DNA of 64,000 bases from Naumannella cuiyingiana (GTDB lineage: Bacteria; Actinomycetota; Actinomycetes; Propionibacteriales; Propionibacteriaceae), in assembly GCF_013408305.1 (NCBI RefSeq), contig NZ_JACBZS010000001.1, positions 2,542,001-2,606,000 on the forward strand. Reading direction: 5' to 3'. This document shows, one piece after another, positions 49,576-57,756 of this stretch (position 1 is the first letter of the stretch; each line of letters starts with the position of its first letter). A model generated the notes under the pieces. It was not told where the DNA came from, searched no databases, and saw nothing but the letters and a program-made list of their open reading frames with translations. The translations under genes and the position numbers were made by a program.

Positions 49576-50262
49576 ATGCGCAGCAATCTGTTCGACGCCT
49601 CGAACGCCGAACGTCAGACCAACGAACGCTGGGCCCTGCAGTCGCAGAAGATGCTGCGCTGCGCCCTCACTCCGCAGGCACCGGAGATCGTCTCCGCGGC
49701 CGGGGCGATGGTTGCCTACCAGGGCCAGCTGGACTTCTCCTACCAGGGCTCGGGCGGCGGGATGAAGCTGCTGAAGAAGATGGCCACCGGCGAGGGGGCC
49801 AACATGATGCGCGCCAGCGGCCACGGCGAGGTCTTCTACGCCCGCCAGGCCCACGACATCTTCCTGGTCCAGCTCGAGGGCGAGGCGCTCACGCTGAACA
49901 CCAAGAACATGCTGGCCTTCGACTCCAGCATCGACTGGGACATCAAGTCGCTCGGCGGGGCGGGCTTCATGGCCGGCGGGCTGTTCAACCTGTTGTTGCA
50001 GGGCCACGGCATGGTCGCGGTGACCTCCGACGGTCCGCCGATGCTGCTCGACTGTTCGCAGCAGCCGACCTATGTCGACCCGCAGGCGGCCGTCTGCTGG
50101 TCGGCGAATCTCGCGCCGCAGATCAAGAACGACTTCAAGATGGGCTCGCTGATCGGCCGCGGCTCGGGCGAGACCTTCCAGCTCGCCTTCCACGGCCCGG
50201 GCTTCGTGGTGGTGCAGCCCTCGGAGGGCGTACCCGTCGTCGGCGGGACCGGCGGCCGCTGA
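49576..50262 (+). CDS. AIM24 family protein
   Basis: 228 residues of the AIM24/TIGR00266 family: beta-helical protein with GAMVAYQGQLDFSYQGSGGG, the QAHDIFLVQLEGEALT strand, and FDSSIDWDIKSLGG. Bacterial members are cytosolic and uncharacterised; the yeast namesake is mitochondrial. ATG 49576 has AGGAGG 8 nt upstream. It ends before a perfect 42-bp palindrome that probably terminates transcription. Confidence 0.9.
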   Translation: MRSNLFDASNAERQTNERWALQSQKMLRCALTPQAPEIVSAAGAMVAYQGQLDFSYQGSGGGMKLLKKMATGEGANMMRASGHGEVFYARQAHDIFLVQLEGEALTLNTKNMLAFDSSIDWDIKSLGGAGFMAGGLFNLLLQGHGMVAVTSDGPPMLLDCSQQPTYVDPQAAVCWSANLAPQIKNDFKMGSLIGRGSGETFQLAFHGPGFVVVQPSEGVPVVGGTGGR

Positions 50263-50268
50263 CGGGTC

Positions 50269-50310
50269 TGTCCCGACGTTTGCGTCAGATCTGACGCAAA
50301 CGTCGGGACA
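50269..50310. terminator. 42-bp perfect palindrome between converging genes
   Basis: 21-bp arms (50269-50289 and 50290-50310) are exact reverse complements with no loop bases. It follows the AIM24 gene and faces the converging DUF2330 gene. As RNA it would fold with a small terminal loop and act from either side. Confidence 0.7.
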
Positions 50311-50349
50311 ACCCGGGCGCCCCGGGGGGTGTGAGCAGGGGGTGAGCAG

Positions 50350-51384
50350 TCAGCCAGCCGCTCGGCGGCGCCGCAGGCCGACCCCGACCGCGACGGCGAT
50401 CGCGGCGATGATCAGGATCGCCGCCCCGCCCGCCAGGGTCCACCCGCTGCGATCGACGGTCCGGTGGATCACCCCACGCAGCGGCTGGTCGCCGACCGCG
50501 CTGTCGGCGAAGGCGACGTCGCTGGTGATCTCCCGCGGATCGAGCACGTCGTCGAAGCGGGTCAGGAAGCCCGCCCCCGGCTGCGCGAACGCCGCCGCCG
50601 CCGGGGCCGCTCCAGCATCGAACGGGCCGGCGAAGCTGACCGGCAGGCTCGCGGCGCCGACGGTCGCGTCGAGGCGATGGGGGGCGAAGGCGTACAGCCG
50701 AAACGGCAGCCGGTCCTCCGAGGTCGCCGAGAGCAGCATCGGATACACCGGCTCGCTGGTCGCGAACTCTGCGACCAGCGGCTGCAGGTTCCGCAGCTCG
50801 TCGGCCCCGCCGCCCGGCAGGCTCGCGCGGACGGCCAGCACGATCCAGCCGCGTTCCAGATAGTCGCCGAGCCCGTCGAGCACGTCGTCTCGGCTGCGGA
50901 ATCCGTTCGCGCCGAGCCAGTCCGCGACGGCGTCCCGCGTGCCGCGCAACTGCGCCGTGGCGTACTCCCCGACTCGCTTCTCCTCCAGCACCTGGACCGA
51001 GCCCCCGCCCGCGCCCGGCGCGCCATCGCCGACGCCCGAGCCGCCGGGCAGCCAGTTCTCGGTCGTGATCACCTCCGGTGCGGTGGCGTCGTAGAGCTGA
51101 TCGAACATCGCCGAATCGGCCAGGGTCAGCGTCGCCTCGGCCGGCAGCGGCAGCAGGACGGCGAGGTCGGTGCTGTCCGTGCGCAGCCCGGTGCTGATCG
51201 CCATCCGCTCCCGGCTGCCGTCGAAGCTGATCGCAGCCTGTTCGCCGCTCAGCGAGAGATCGCGCTGCCGGCTCGGCTCGTAGGCGCCGCACGCGCACGC
51301 GTACGCCGGTGCGGCCACCACGCCGCCCATGATCGCGAGCAGCAGCGTGACGAGCAAAAGGAGCGGGCGGTGACGGCGGGCCAT
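50350..51384 (-). CDS. DUF2330 secreted/membrane protein
   Basis: 344 residues. A signal peptide (LLLLVTLLLAIMGGVVAAPAYA) precedes the DUF2330 Cys motif CACGAY. A beta-rich ectodomain follows, then a C-terminal transmembrane helix (LAGGAAILIIAAIAVAVGVGL) and a basic tail, so it is anchored outside the membrane. Function of DUF2330 is unknown. ATG 51384 lies 25 nt after the upstream DHA2 exporter gene, suggesting co-transcription from its promoter. Confidence 0.88.
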   Translation of the reverse strand: MARRHRPLLLLVTLLLAIMGGVVAAPAYACACGAYEPSRQRDLSLSGEQAAISFDGSRERMAISTGLRTDSTDLAVLLPLPAEATLTLADSAMFDQLYDATAPEVITTENWLPGGSGVGDGAPGAGGGSVQVLEEKRVGEYATAQLRGTRDAVADWLGANGFRSRDDVLDGLGDYLERGWIVLAVRASLPGGGADELRNLQPLVAEFATSEPVYPMLLSATSEDRLPFRLYAFAPHRLDATVGAASLPVSFAGPFDAGAAPAAAAFAQPGAGFLTRFDDVLDPREITSDVAFADSAVGDQPLRGVIHRTVDRSGWTLAGGAAILIIAAIAVAVGVGLRRRRAAG

Positions 51385-51409
51385 GGGAAGATTGCACCCC
51401 GCCTGGGGG

Positions 51410-52939
51410 TCAGCGAGCCTGTCGCAGCCCCCGCCAGGCGATCACCGCGGCGGCCAGCATCAGCGCGGCCCCCAGCGCCGTGGTCACCGTGACTCCGGAC
51501 TCGAAGGCCGCACGCGCCGCATCGGCCAGTGCCGCACCCCTCTCGCCGCCGATCCGCGCCGCCTCGTCCAGCGCGCCGCCGAGGGAACCCTGCGCCGCGT
51601 CCGCGGCGACGCCGTCCACACCGGCCGGCAGGTACAGGTGCGCTCGGTACGCCACGGTCACCACGCTGCCGAGCAGCGCCGTGCCGAGCACCGCGCCCAC
51701 CTCGTATGCGGTCTCCGACACCGCCGACGCGGCGCCGGCCCGGTCGCGCGGGGCCGAGGAGATGATCAGGTCGTTGGACAGGGTCTCGGCCGCGCCGACG
51801 CCCAGCCCGAGCAGGGTGAACGCGGCCGCGAGCACGAGCGCCGACACCCCGGCGCCCGCGATCGCGATGCTCAGGTACGCCGATGCCGACAGCAACAGGG
51901 CGGCCGTGATCGCCACGCGTACCGGGATCCGGCGGACCGCGAAGACCACCCCGAACCCGGCGACGATCGAGGCCAGCGCGCCCGGCGCCAGGACGAGCGC
52001 GGCGTCCAGCGGGGAAAGCTGCAGCACGAGTTGCAGGTGCTGGGAGACCAGGAACAGGAAGCCGACCATCGCGATCATGCTCAACAGGTTCACCAGCACG
52101 GAGTAGCGAAAGGCAGGGATGCCGAACAGCGCGACGTCCAGCATCGGCTGGCGACCGGCGCTTGCCGCGAGCAGCCGTTGGCGGCGGACGAAGATCACAC
52201 CGACGGCCGCGCCGAAGCCGGCGAGCAGCAACGGTTCGAGACCCGGGCCCTGCACCGCGAACTCCTTGATCGCCAGCACGGCCGGGCCCATCGCCAGGAT
52301 GGACAGCGCGACGCTGAGCAGATCGGCACGGCCGGGGGCCGGATTGCGCGACTCCTTGATCAACAGGGGAGCCAGCGCCAGCAGCGGTACCAGGACGGGC
52401 ACGGCGATCCAGAACACCGCGCCCCAGTCGAAGGCCGTGAGCAGCACGCCGCCGACGAGCGGGCCCAGTGCCGCGCCGGCGCCGAAGGTCGCCGTCCAGA
52501 CGGCGATGGCCAACCGGCGCTCGGCGGGGACCGCGAAGGTCGAGCGGAGCAGGGCCAGCGTCGAGGGCATCAGCATCGCCCCGAAGATCGCCATCCCGGC
52601 TCGGCCGGCGATCAGCCACCCAGCACTCGGCGCGAAGGAGGTGAGGAAGGAGATCGCGGCGAACCCGGTGGCGCCGACCAGCAGCAGGCGGCGCCGGCCG
52701 ATCCGGTCGCCGAGATTGCCCATCACCAGCAGCAGCGCCGCGAGCACCAGGGGATAGGCGTCCATCATCCACAGTTGCTGGGTGGCGCTGGGATGGAGGT
52801 CGGCGGCGATGGCCGGCAGGGCCAGGCCGAGCACGGTGTTGTCCACCGCGACGAGCAGCACGGGCAGCATCAGGACGGCGAGCGCGAGCCATTCGCGCAG
52901 GCCGGCGCGTTCGGAGCTGCCGATCAACTGGTTGGTCAT
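51410..52939 (-). CDS. DHA2 family MFS multidrug exporter
   Basis: 509 residues with fourteen predicted membrane helices, EmrB/QacA type. Signature segments are VAVDNTVLGLALPAIAADL (helix 1 with the aspartate) and GNLGDRIGRRRLLLVG, with GAGAALGPLVGGVLL in helix 5 as in drug/H+ antiporters. ATG 52939 has GGAGGAGGG just upstream; GTG 52945 is less likely. Its promoter contains a palindromic operator in the -35/-10 spacer, typical of a TetR-controlled exporter. Substrates unknown. Confidence 0.92.
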   Translation of the reverse strand: MTNQLIGSSERAGLREWLALAVLMLPVLLVAVDNTVLGLALPAIAADLHPSATQQLWMMDAYPLVLAALLLVMGNLGDRIGRRRLLLVGATGFAAISFLTSFAPSAGWLIAGRAGMAIFGAMLMPSTLALLRSTFAVPAERRLAIAVWTATFGAGAALGPLVGGVLLTAFDWGAVFWIAVPVLVPLLALAPLLIKESRNPAPGRADLLSVALSILAMGPAVLAIKEFAVQGPGLEPLLLAGFGAAVGVIFVRRQRLLAASAGRQPMLDVALFGIPAFRYSVLVNLLSMIAMVGFLFLVSQHLQLVLQLSPLDAALVLAPGALASIVAGFGVVFAVRRIPVRVAITAALLLSASAYLSIAIAGAGVSALVLAAAFTLLGLGVGAAETLSNDLIISSAPRDRAGAASAVSETAYEVGAVLGTALLGSVVTVAYRAHLYLPAGVDGVAADAAQGSLGGALDEAARIGGERGAALADAARAAFESGVTVTTALGAALMLAAAVIAWRGLRQAR

Positions 52940-52974
52940 GGTCACCCTCCTCCTGCGGGACGTGGATGACCGTA

Positions 52975-53003
52975 ACTATACCGTCTAGACGGTTAAGTTT
53001 CCA
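52975..53003 (-). promoter_or_regulatory. DHA2 exporter promoter with palindromic operator
   Basis: -10 TATAGT (52980-52975) and -35-like TGGAAA (53003-52998) are 17 bp apart. The perfect 14-bp palindrome ACCGTCTAGACGGT (52980-52993) fills most of the spacer. Palindromes of this kind are typical TetR operators; the regulator here may be the TetR gene at 54899 or an unlinked one. Confidence 0.6.
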
Positions 53004-53012
53004 CGGGTGTGT

Positions 53013-53504
53013 TCACACGAGACCGGGGCCGCGGACCGTGTCGAAGACCAGGCTGGTCTCGACCCGGGCGACGCCCGGACGGTGTGAGAGGTGATCGAGC
53101 ACGAAGTCCCGCAACGCGTCGGGGGACTCGGTCGCGACGTGCACCAGGTAGTCGTAGGCGCCGGACAGGTGATAGCCGGCGATCACGCCGGGGAGCGCGG
53201 AGATCTCGCGCCGCCACTGCGCGAACTGGGTGCGTTGCTGGGCGTGGAAGCGGACGAAGACCATCGCAACCACCCCGAGCCCGAGCTGCTCCGGGGCGAT
53301 CTCGGCGCGGACGCCGGTGATCACCCCGCGGCGGCGCAACGCGCGGATCCGGTTCAGGCAGGTCGACTCGGCCACGCCGGCTGCCCGGGCGAGCGTCTTG
53401 TTGGACCGTGCGGCGTCCTCGGCCAGCAGCCGGACCAGGGTGCGGTCGAGGTCGTCGAGGGGCTGCATCTCCTGCACGAGGTCCTCCCGGCGTACCGCTG
53501 TCAT
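53013..53504 (-). CDS. Lrp/AsnC family transcriptional regulator
   Basis: 163 residues. Helix-turn-helix (LDDLDRTLVRLLAEDAARSN, LARAAGVAESTCLNRIRALR) followed by the RAM effector-binding domain (VAMVFVRFHAQQ, VIAGYHLSGAYDYLVHVATE). Divergent from the PLP enzyme gene with 113 bp between; Lrp proteins often control the neighbouring amino-acid enzyme, as with Lrp-type regulators of methionine gamma-lyase or cysteine catabolism. ATG 53504 is the likely start. Confidence 0.93.
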   Translation of the reverse strand: MTAVRREDLVQEMQPLDDLDRTLVRLLAEDAARSNKTLARAAGVAESTCLNRIRALRRRGVITGVRAEIAPEQLGLGVVAMVFVRFHAQQRTQFAQWRREISALPGVIAGYHLSGAYDYLVHVATESPDALRDFVLDHLSHRPGVARVETSLVFDTVRGPGLV

Positions 53505-53617
53505 CGAGGAATCGAGTGACAGACGGACAATCTGCGAAATCTTGCGTCATCAGTGTCGCACTCTCGCGGGCATCTGTGCAGGATCACGTCAGATCGACGA
53601 GCAAAGGAGCAGCGGAG

Positions 53618-54865
53618 ATGACCGGCATGAGCGCAGATACCCGGGCCGTACACGCGGGACGCCGCGACCTGGGCGGCCCGGCGACGCGCTGGGCCCACGT
53701 GCCGCCGATCGACCGGTCGAGCACCTCGGCGCTCCCGGGCGTGCTGGCGGGCGGCGACGCCTACGAGACGCTCGCCACGGGCGGGCGCCCCGGGCCGGCC
53801 GACTCCTTCGTCTACCAGCGGCTGTGGAACCCGACGGTCGCCCGGTTCGAGGACGCCTTCGCCGAGTTGGAGGGCGCGCCCGAGGCGGTCGCGTTCGGGT
53901 CCGGAATGGCCGCGGTGTCCGCGTTGCTGCTTGCCTGCGTGCAGGCCGGTACGCCGCACGTGGTGGCGGTCCGCCCGCTCTACGGCGGCACGGATCACCT
54001 GCTCGCGACCGGGTTGCTCGGCACCGAGGTGACCTGGGCGCGTCCCGCCGAGGTGGCCGCCGCGATCACGCCCCGCACGGGCATCGTGCTCGCCGAGACG
54101 CCGGCGAACCCGACCCTGGATCTCGTCGACATCGCCGACCTGGTGCGGCAGGCGCGCGGCGTACCCGTGGTGATCGACAACACCTTCGCCACCCCGGTGC
54201 TGCAGAACCCGCTGGCGCACGGTGCAGCGATGGCCCTGCACTCCCTGACCAAGTTCGTCGGCGGACACGGCGACCTGGTCGGCGGCGCGATCGCCGCCGA
54301 TGCCGCGTGGGCCCGGCGCCTGCGCGGGATCCGCGCGATCACCGGTGGCCTGCTGCATCCCGATGCGGCACATCTGGCCCAGCGCGGCCTGCAGACGCTG
54401 CCGCTGCGGGTGCGCGCCCAGTCCGAGCACGCGACCATGATCGCCAACTGGCTCGCCGCCCAGCCCGCCGTGGCTCGCGTGCACCATCCCGGCATCGACG
54501 ATCCGCAGCGGATCTGCGAGCGGCAGATGAGCGCACCCGGTGCGGTGCTCGCGTTCAGCCTGCGGGGCGGGTACGCCGCGGCGGCCGCCGTCGCCGAGCG
54601 CTGCCGGCTGATCACCCATGCCGTCTCCCTGGGCGGGGTGGACAGTCTGATCCAGCACCCGGCGGCGCTGACCCACCGCCCGGTCGCCGCCGAGGCGCGC
54701 CCGCATGCCGGGCTGCTGCGGCTGTCGGTCGGCCTGGAGGAACCGGCGGACGTGATCGCCGATCTCGAGCAGGCCCTGGCCGGGGCCGCGTCGGCGGGGC
54801 AGGCCCCGGAGCGGCCGGCCGCGCGCGAGAGCCGCTCAGCACCGGGCGCGGGCGTGCCGCGCTGA
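53618..54865 (+). CDS. Cys/Met metabolism PLP-dependent enzyme (cystathionine gamma-lyase/synthase or methionine gamma-lyase type)
   Basis: 415 residues. Fold-type I PLP enzyme of the transsulfuration family. The Schiff-base lysine is K212 in HSLTKFVGGHGDLVGG; FGSGMAAVSALLLA is the PLP phosphate-binding loop region, and the substrate-binding arginine is expected in the C-terminal LLRLSVGLEEP. The family cannot be split into lyase or synthase without alignment. ATG 53618 has AAAGGAG 8 nt upstream. Divergent from the Lrp-type gene, which probably regulates it. The last 25 residues are low complexity. Confidence 0.9.
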   Translation: MTGMSADTRAVHAGRRDLGGPATRWAHVPPIDRSSTSALPGVLAGGDAYETLATGGRPGPADSFVYQRLWNPTVARFEDAFAELEGAPEAVAFGSGMAAVSALLLACVQAGTPHVVAVRPLYGGTDHLLATGLLGTEVTWARPAEVAAAITPRTGIVLAETPANPTLDLVDIADLVRQARGVPVVIDNTFATPVLQNPLAHGAAMALHSLTKFVGGHGDLVGGAIAADAAWARRLRGIRAITGGLLHPDAAHLAQRGLQTLPLRVRAQSEHATMIANWLAAQPAVARVHHPGIDDPQRICERQMSAPGAVLAFSLRGGYAAAAAVAERCRLITHAVSLGGVDSLIQHPAALTHRPVAAEARPHAGLLRLSVGLEEPADVIADLEQALAGAASAGQAPERPAARESRSAPGAGVPR

Positions 54866-54885
54866 GCGCCCGCCGGCTTGCTGGG

Positions 54886-54891
54886 TACGCT
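54886..54891 (+). promoter_or_regulatory. -10 element (TACGCT) of a leaderless promoter
   Basis: TACGCT is followed by 7 nt and ATG 54899 of the TetR gene. Confidence 0.5.
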
Positions 54892-54898
54892 GCAGCGC

Positions 54899-55453
54899 AT
54901 GCCGCGACCGCCCGCCGCCCGTGACAAGGTGCTCGACGCCTTCGCCGCGATCGTCGCCGAGGCGGGCGAACAGGCGGCGACCATGGACGCCGTGGCGGCT
55001 CGGGCCGGCGTCTCCAAGGGCGGCCTGCTCTATCACTTCGGGTCGCGCGAGGCGCTCGTCGACGGCCTGCTCGACCGACTCGCCGAGCTCGGTGGCGAGG
55101 ACGTCGCGCTGATGCGGGAGGCACCCGAAGGGCCGGTGGACTACTACCTGCGCACCTCGGCGGAGTCCCCGAGCGATCTGAACGAGCTCTACATCGCCGC
55201 CAGCCGGCTGACCCAGACCGGCGCCGACCGTGCGCGGACGGTGCTGAACGGCCTCGAGGACGGCTGGTACGCCGCACTGCTGGACGTCGTCGGCGACCCG
55301 GCGATGGCCCGCATCCTGTTGCTGATCGGCGATGGCCTGTACCTGAGGGCGATGCGCGGGCAGCAGGCCGAGGCGGTCGGCTCCTGGCGCGAGATCGAGC
55401 CCGAGGTGCGCCGCTGGCTCGAGCCCGATCAGCCCAGCAGCGCCCGCAACTGA
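54899..55453 (+). CDS. TetR family transcriptional regulator
   Basis: 184 residues. N-terminal helix-turn-helix (VLDAFAAIVAEAGEQAATMD, AVAARAGVSKGGLLYHFGSRE); helical C-terminal ligand domain. The -10 element sets ATG 54899 over a longer in-frame start. Its 3' end overlaps the converging GntR-type gene by 25 nt. It could repress the DHA2 exporter 2 kb away, whose promoter contains a TetR-type palindrome, but no such palindrome is seen at its own promoter. Confidence 0.92.
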   Translation: MPRPPAARDKVLDAFAAIVAEAGEQAATMDAVAARAGVSKGGLLYHFGSREALVDGLLDRLAELGGEDVALMREAPEGPVDYYLRTSAESPSDLNELYIAASRLTQTGADRARTVLNGLEDGWYAALLDVVGDPAMARILLLIGDGLYLRAMRGQQAEAVGSWREIEPEVRRWLEPDQPSSARN

Positions 55454-56175
55454 TCGCGGGCCGACGCCGCGACATGGGGTGCGTAGTAGTCGTAGAGGTC
55501 GCGCCGGGCAATCGCCGCGCCGCCCTCGCCGTCGCCGGCCCGGACGGCGGCGAGCACGCCGCGGTGACGCTCGACCGACTCCCGCATCCGCGCGGTCGCG
55601 TCGCTCGCCCGGGCCAGCTCGTCGGCGATCAATCCGAGCACCGCACTGCGTACCGATTGCAGGCACAACAGCACCAGCGTGTTCCCGGCGGCGCGGGTCA
55701 GCGCCTCGTGGAAGGCGAGGTCCGCCTCGCTGAACGGTCCGAAGCCCCGCTCGGCGGCGGCCTCCATCTCGGTGACCAGCGCATCCAGCGTCGCCAGATC
55801 GTCGTCGGTACGCCGCTGCGCCGCGAGCGTCACGGCCGCGCCGTCCATGATCATCCGGAATCCCACCAGATCGGCGAGATCGAGTTCGGCGGAGCCGGCG
55901 AGCCGCTGGAGCTGGCGGCTCAGTGCCGCGGTGGAGAAGCCCAGCACCTCCGGCCCGCCCGGGTCGCCGGGTCGCGAGCGGACGACGCCGTTCGATTCCA
56001 GCACGCGCAGGGCCTCGCGCACCGTCGCCCGGGATGCGCCGAACTCGGCAACCAGTTGCCGCTCGCTCGGCAGTCGCTGCCCGGGGCGCAGCTCGCCGGC
56101 CCGGACCGCCTGCTCGATCTGCTCGACGATCCGTTCGTAGAGGCGGACGGGCTGGACCGGCGAGAAGGGCGCCAT
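55429..56175 (-). CDS. GntR family regulator, FadR subfamily (FCD domain)
   Basis: 248 residues. N-terminal winged helix (YERIVEQIEQAVRAGELRPG, LPSERQLVAEFGASRATVRE) and an all-helical FCD domain with the metal-ligand pattern FRMIMDGAAV, DLAFHEALTRAAGN and VERHRGVLAAV. Ligands in this subfamily are often organic acids. ATG 56175 overlaps the amidase stop (TGATG), so it is made with the amidase. The intergenic operator at 57663 fits the subfamily consensus, so it probably represses both arms of the locus. Confidence 0.94.
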   Translation of the reverse strand: MAPFSPVQPVRLYERIVEQIEQAVRAGELRPGQRLPSERQLVAEFGASRATVREALRVLESNGVVRSRPGDPGGPEVLGFSTAALSRQLQRLAGSAELDLADLVGFRMIMDGAAVTLAAQRRTDDDLATLDALVTEMEAAAERGFGPFSEADLAFHEALTRAAGNTLVLLCLQSVRSAVLGLIADELARASDATARMRESVERHRGVLAAVRAGDGEGGAAIARRDLYDYYAPHVAASARDQLRALLG

Positions 56176-57566
56176 CACGACCCCCCGATCGGCCAGTGCG
56201 GTTCGGCGGTCGCCGGCCGGTGGTTCTCGAACCAGGTCAGCGCCGCCAGCACCGCCCGGTCGGCGAAGCGCTGCCCGGCGACCTGCAGCCCGATCGGCCG
56301 GCCGTCGGAGGTGAATCCGCAATTGATCGTCCCGGCGGGCTGACCGGACATGTTGTACGGCGCGGTGAAGCCGATATGGGCCATCCCGAGATCCTGATCA
56401 CCGAACGGCATCGGCCACTCGGCGGGGAAGGCCGCGACCGGCGCCACCGGCGAGATGATCAGATCGAGCCCGTCGGTGGCGGCGATGGTGCGGGACTGGA
56501 GCTCGATGATCGCGTTGTAGCAGGCCATCAGCTCGAGACCGTCCACGCCCGCGCCGCCGGCCACCCAGCGCTGGATGAACGGCAGCGTCCGCTCCGCCCG
56601 CTCGGCCGGCAGCGCGCGTTGATCATGCAGCGAGCGAACCCGCCAGAACAGGTCGAGGCGGCGCAACAGCTCGGGGGTGAAGAACCCGGCCAGGTCGACC
56701 AACTCCGCGCCTCCCGCGGCGAAGATCGCGGCCGCCGCATCGGTCGCCGCCGCGACCTCGGCGTCGACGTCCATCCCGGCGCCGGCCGCCCGCTGGACCC
56801 CGACTCGCAGACCCGCCACGGACGGTGCGGGTGTCGGCTCCGTCACCGTCGGCAGCGCGGTCCAGTCGCGTCGGTCGGGCCCGGCGAGCACGCCGAGCAG
56901 CAGACCAAGATCATCGGCGGAGCGCCCCATCGGTCCCGCGGCCCGACCGAGATAGGGCGCATCCAGCGGGATCAGTCCGCCGGTCGGCTTCAGCGTGGCC
57001 AGGCCGAGCCAGGTGCCGGGCAGCCGGATCGAGCCGCCGATGTCGGTGCCGACATGCAGCGGGCCGAATCCCGCCGCCGCGGCGGCGCCCGCCCCGGAAC
57101 TGGACCCGCCCGTGGTCCAGTCGGGGTTCCACGGGCTGCGGGTGATCCCGTGCAGGCTGGACACGCCCGAGGACAACATGCCCCAGTCCGGCATCACGGT
57201 CGAGCCGAGGATGATCGCCCCGGTGGCCGCCAGCCGCGCGGCGACGGGCGAGTCGCGCTCCGGCAGCACCGGCGCCACGGCGGCATTGCCCGCCGGCATG
57301 GGTACGCCGGCCCGGGCCAGGTTCTCCTTGATCGTGACCGGTACGCCGTCCAGCGGCCCGGCCGGTTCGCCCCGGGCCCAGCGCTTCGTGCTCTGCTCCG
57401 CCGCGGCCGCCGAGGCGGAGGCATCGCGTACCCAGAAGGCGTTCAGTACGGGTTCGCGGCGTTCGATCTCGGCCTGCACCGCGTCGTGGGCCTGCGTCGG
57501 GGTGAGGGCGCCCGTGGCGTAGCGGCGGAGCAACTCGGCCGCGCTCAGTCGTGCCGGGTTCGTCAT
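56175..57566 (-). CDS. Amidase signature family hydrolase
   Basis: 463 residues. The Ser-cisSer-Lys triad is complete and correctly spaced: K80 in VTIKEN, S155 in GGSSSG, and nucleophile S179 in GTDIGGSIRLP (K to S 75 residues, S to S 24, as in fatty-acid amide hydrolase). It hydrolyses an amide to acid and amine or ammonia. This is not GatA, because no gatB or gatC lies nearby. ATG 57566 has GGAG 7 nt upstream. With the divergent transporter and aldehyde dehydrogenase it forms a likely amide-catabolism locus; substrate unknown. Confidence 0.93.
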   Translation of the reverse strand: MTNPARLSAAELLRRYATGALTPTQAHDAVQAEIERREPVLNAFWVRDASASAAAAEQSTKRWARGEPAGPLDGVPVTIKENLARAGVPMPAGNAAVAPVLPERDSPVAARLAATGAIILGSTVMPDWGMLSSGVSSLHGITRSPWNPDWTTGGSSSGAGAAAAAGFGPLHVGTDIGGSIRLPGTWLGLATLKPTGGLIPLDAPYLGRAAGPMGRSADDLGLLLGVLAGPDRRDWTALPTVTEPTPAPSVAGLRVGVQRAAGAGMDVDAEVAAATDAAAAIFAAGGAELVDLAGFFTPELLRRLDLFWRVRSLHDQRALPAERAERTLPFIQRWVAGGAGVDGLELMACYNAIIELQSRTIAATDGLDLIISPVAPVAAFPAEWPMPFGDQDLGMAHIGFTAPYNMSGQPAGTINCGFTSDGRPIGLQVAGQRFADRAVLAALTWFENHRPATAEPHWPIGGS

Positions 57567-57609
57567 CGACGTCTCCGCTCTGCCCGTCGGCGGGCATCTC
57601 GCCGGGCCC

Positions 57610-57673
57610 TTGACACCGCCCGATCCGAACAGCAGGGTAGCCCCACGGTCGGGCGAGTCAACTGGTCAGACCA
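57610..57673 (+). promoter_or_regulatory. Promoter region of the ABC transporter operon with FadR-family operator
   Basis: -35 TTGACA (57610-57615), 17-bp spacer, -10-like CAGGGT (57633-57638; weaker). TGGTCAGACCA at 57663-57673 is a perfect palindrome and matches the GntR/FadR-subfamily consensus TNGTNNNACNA at every fixed position. It lies just after the predicted transcript start, where binding would repress. Confidence 0.6.
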
Positions 57674-57756
57674 CTGAGACGGCGCCGGCGGGCGGCGGCT
57701 CGGACCGTACGCTGAGCGCGGGCGACGAGGCCCACGAATGCGAGGGAGGGCGGGCG

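Noticed and set aside
53505-53617. SAM or other riboswitch before the Cys/Met PLP enzyme
   Set aside because: Too short and without the conserved elements; the divergent Lrp gene explains regulation better.
56175-57566. Amidase as GatA of the tRNA amidotransferase
   Set aside because: No gatC or gatB next to it, a GntR regulator coupled to it, and catabolic neighbours.
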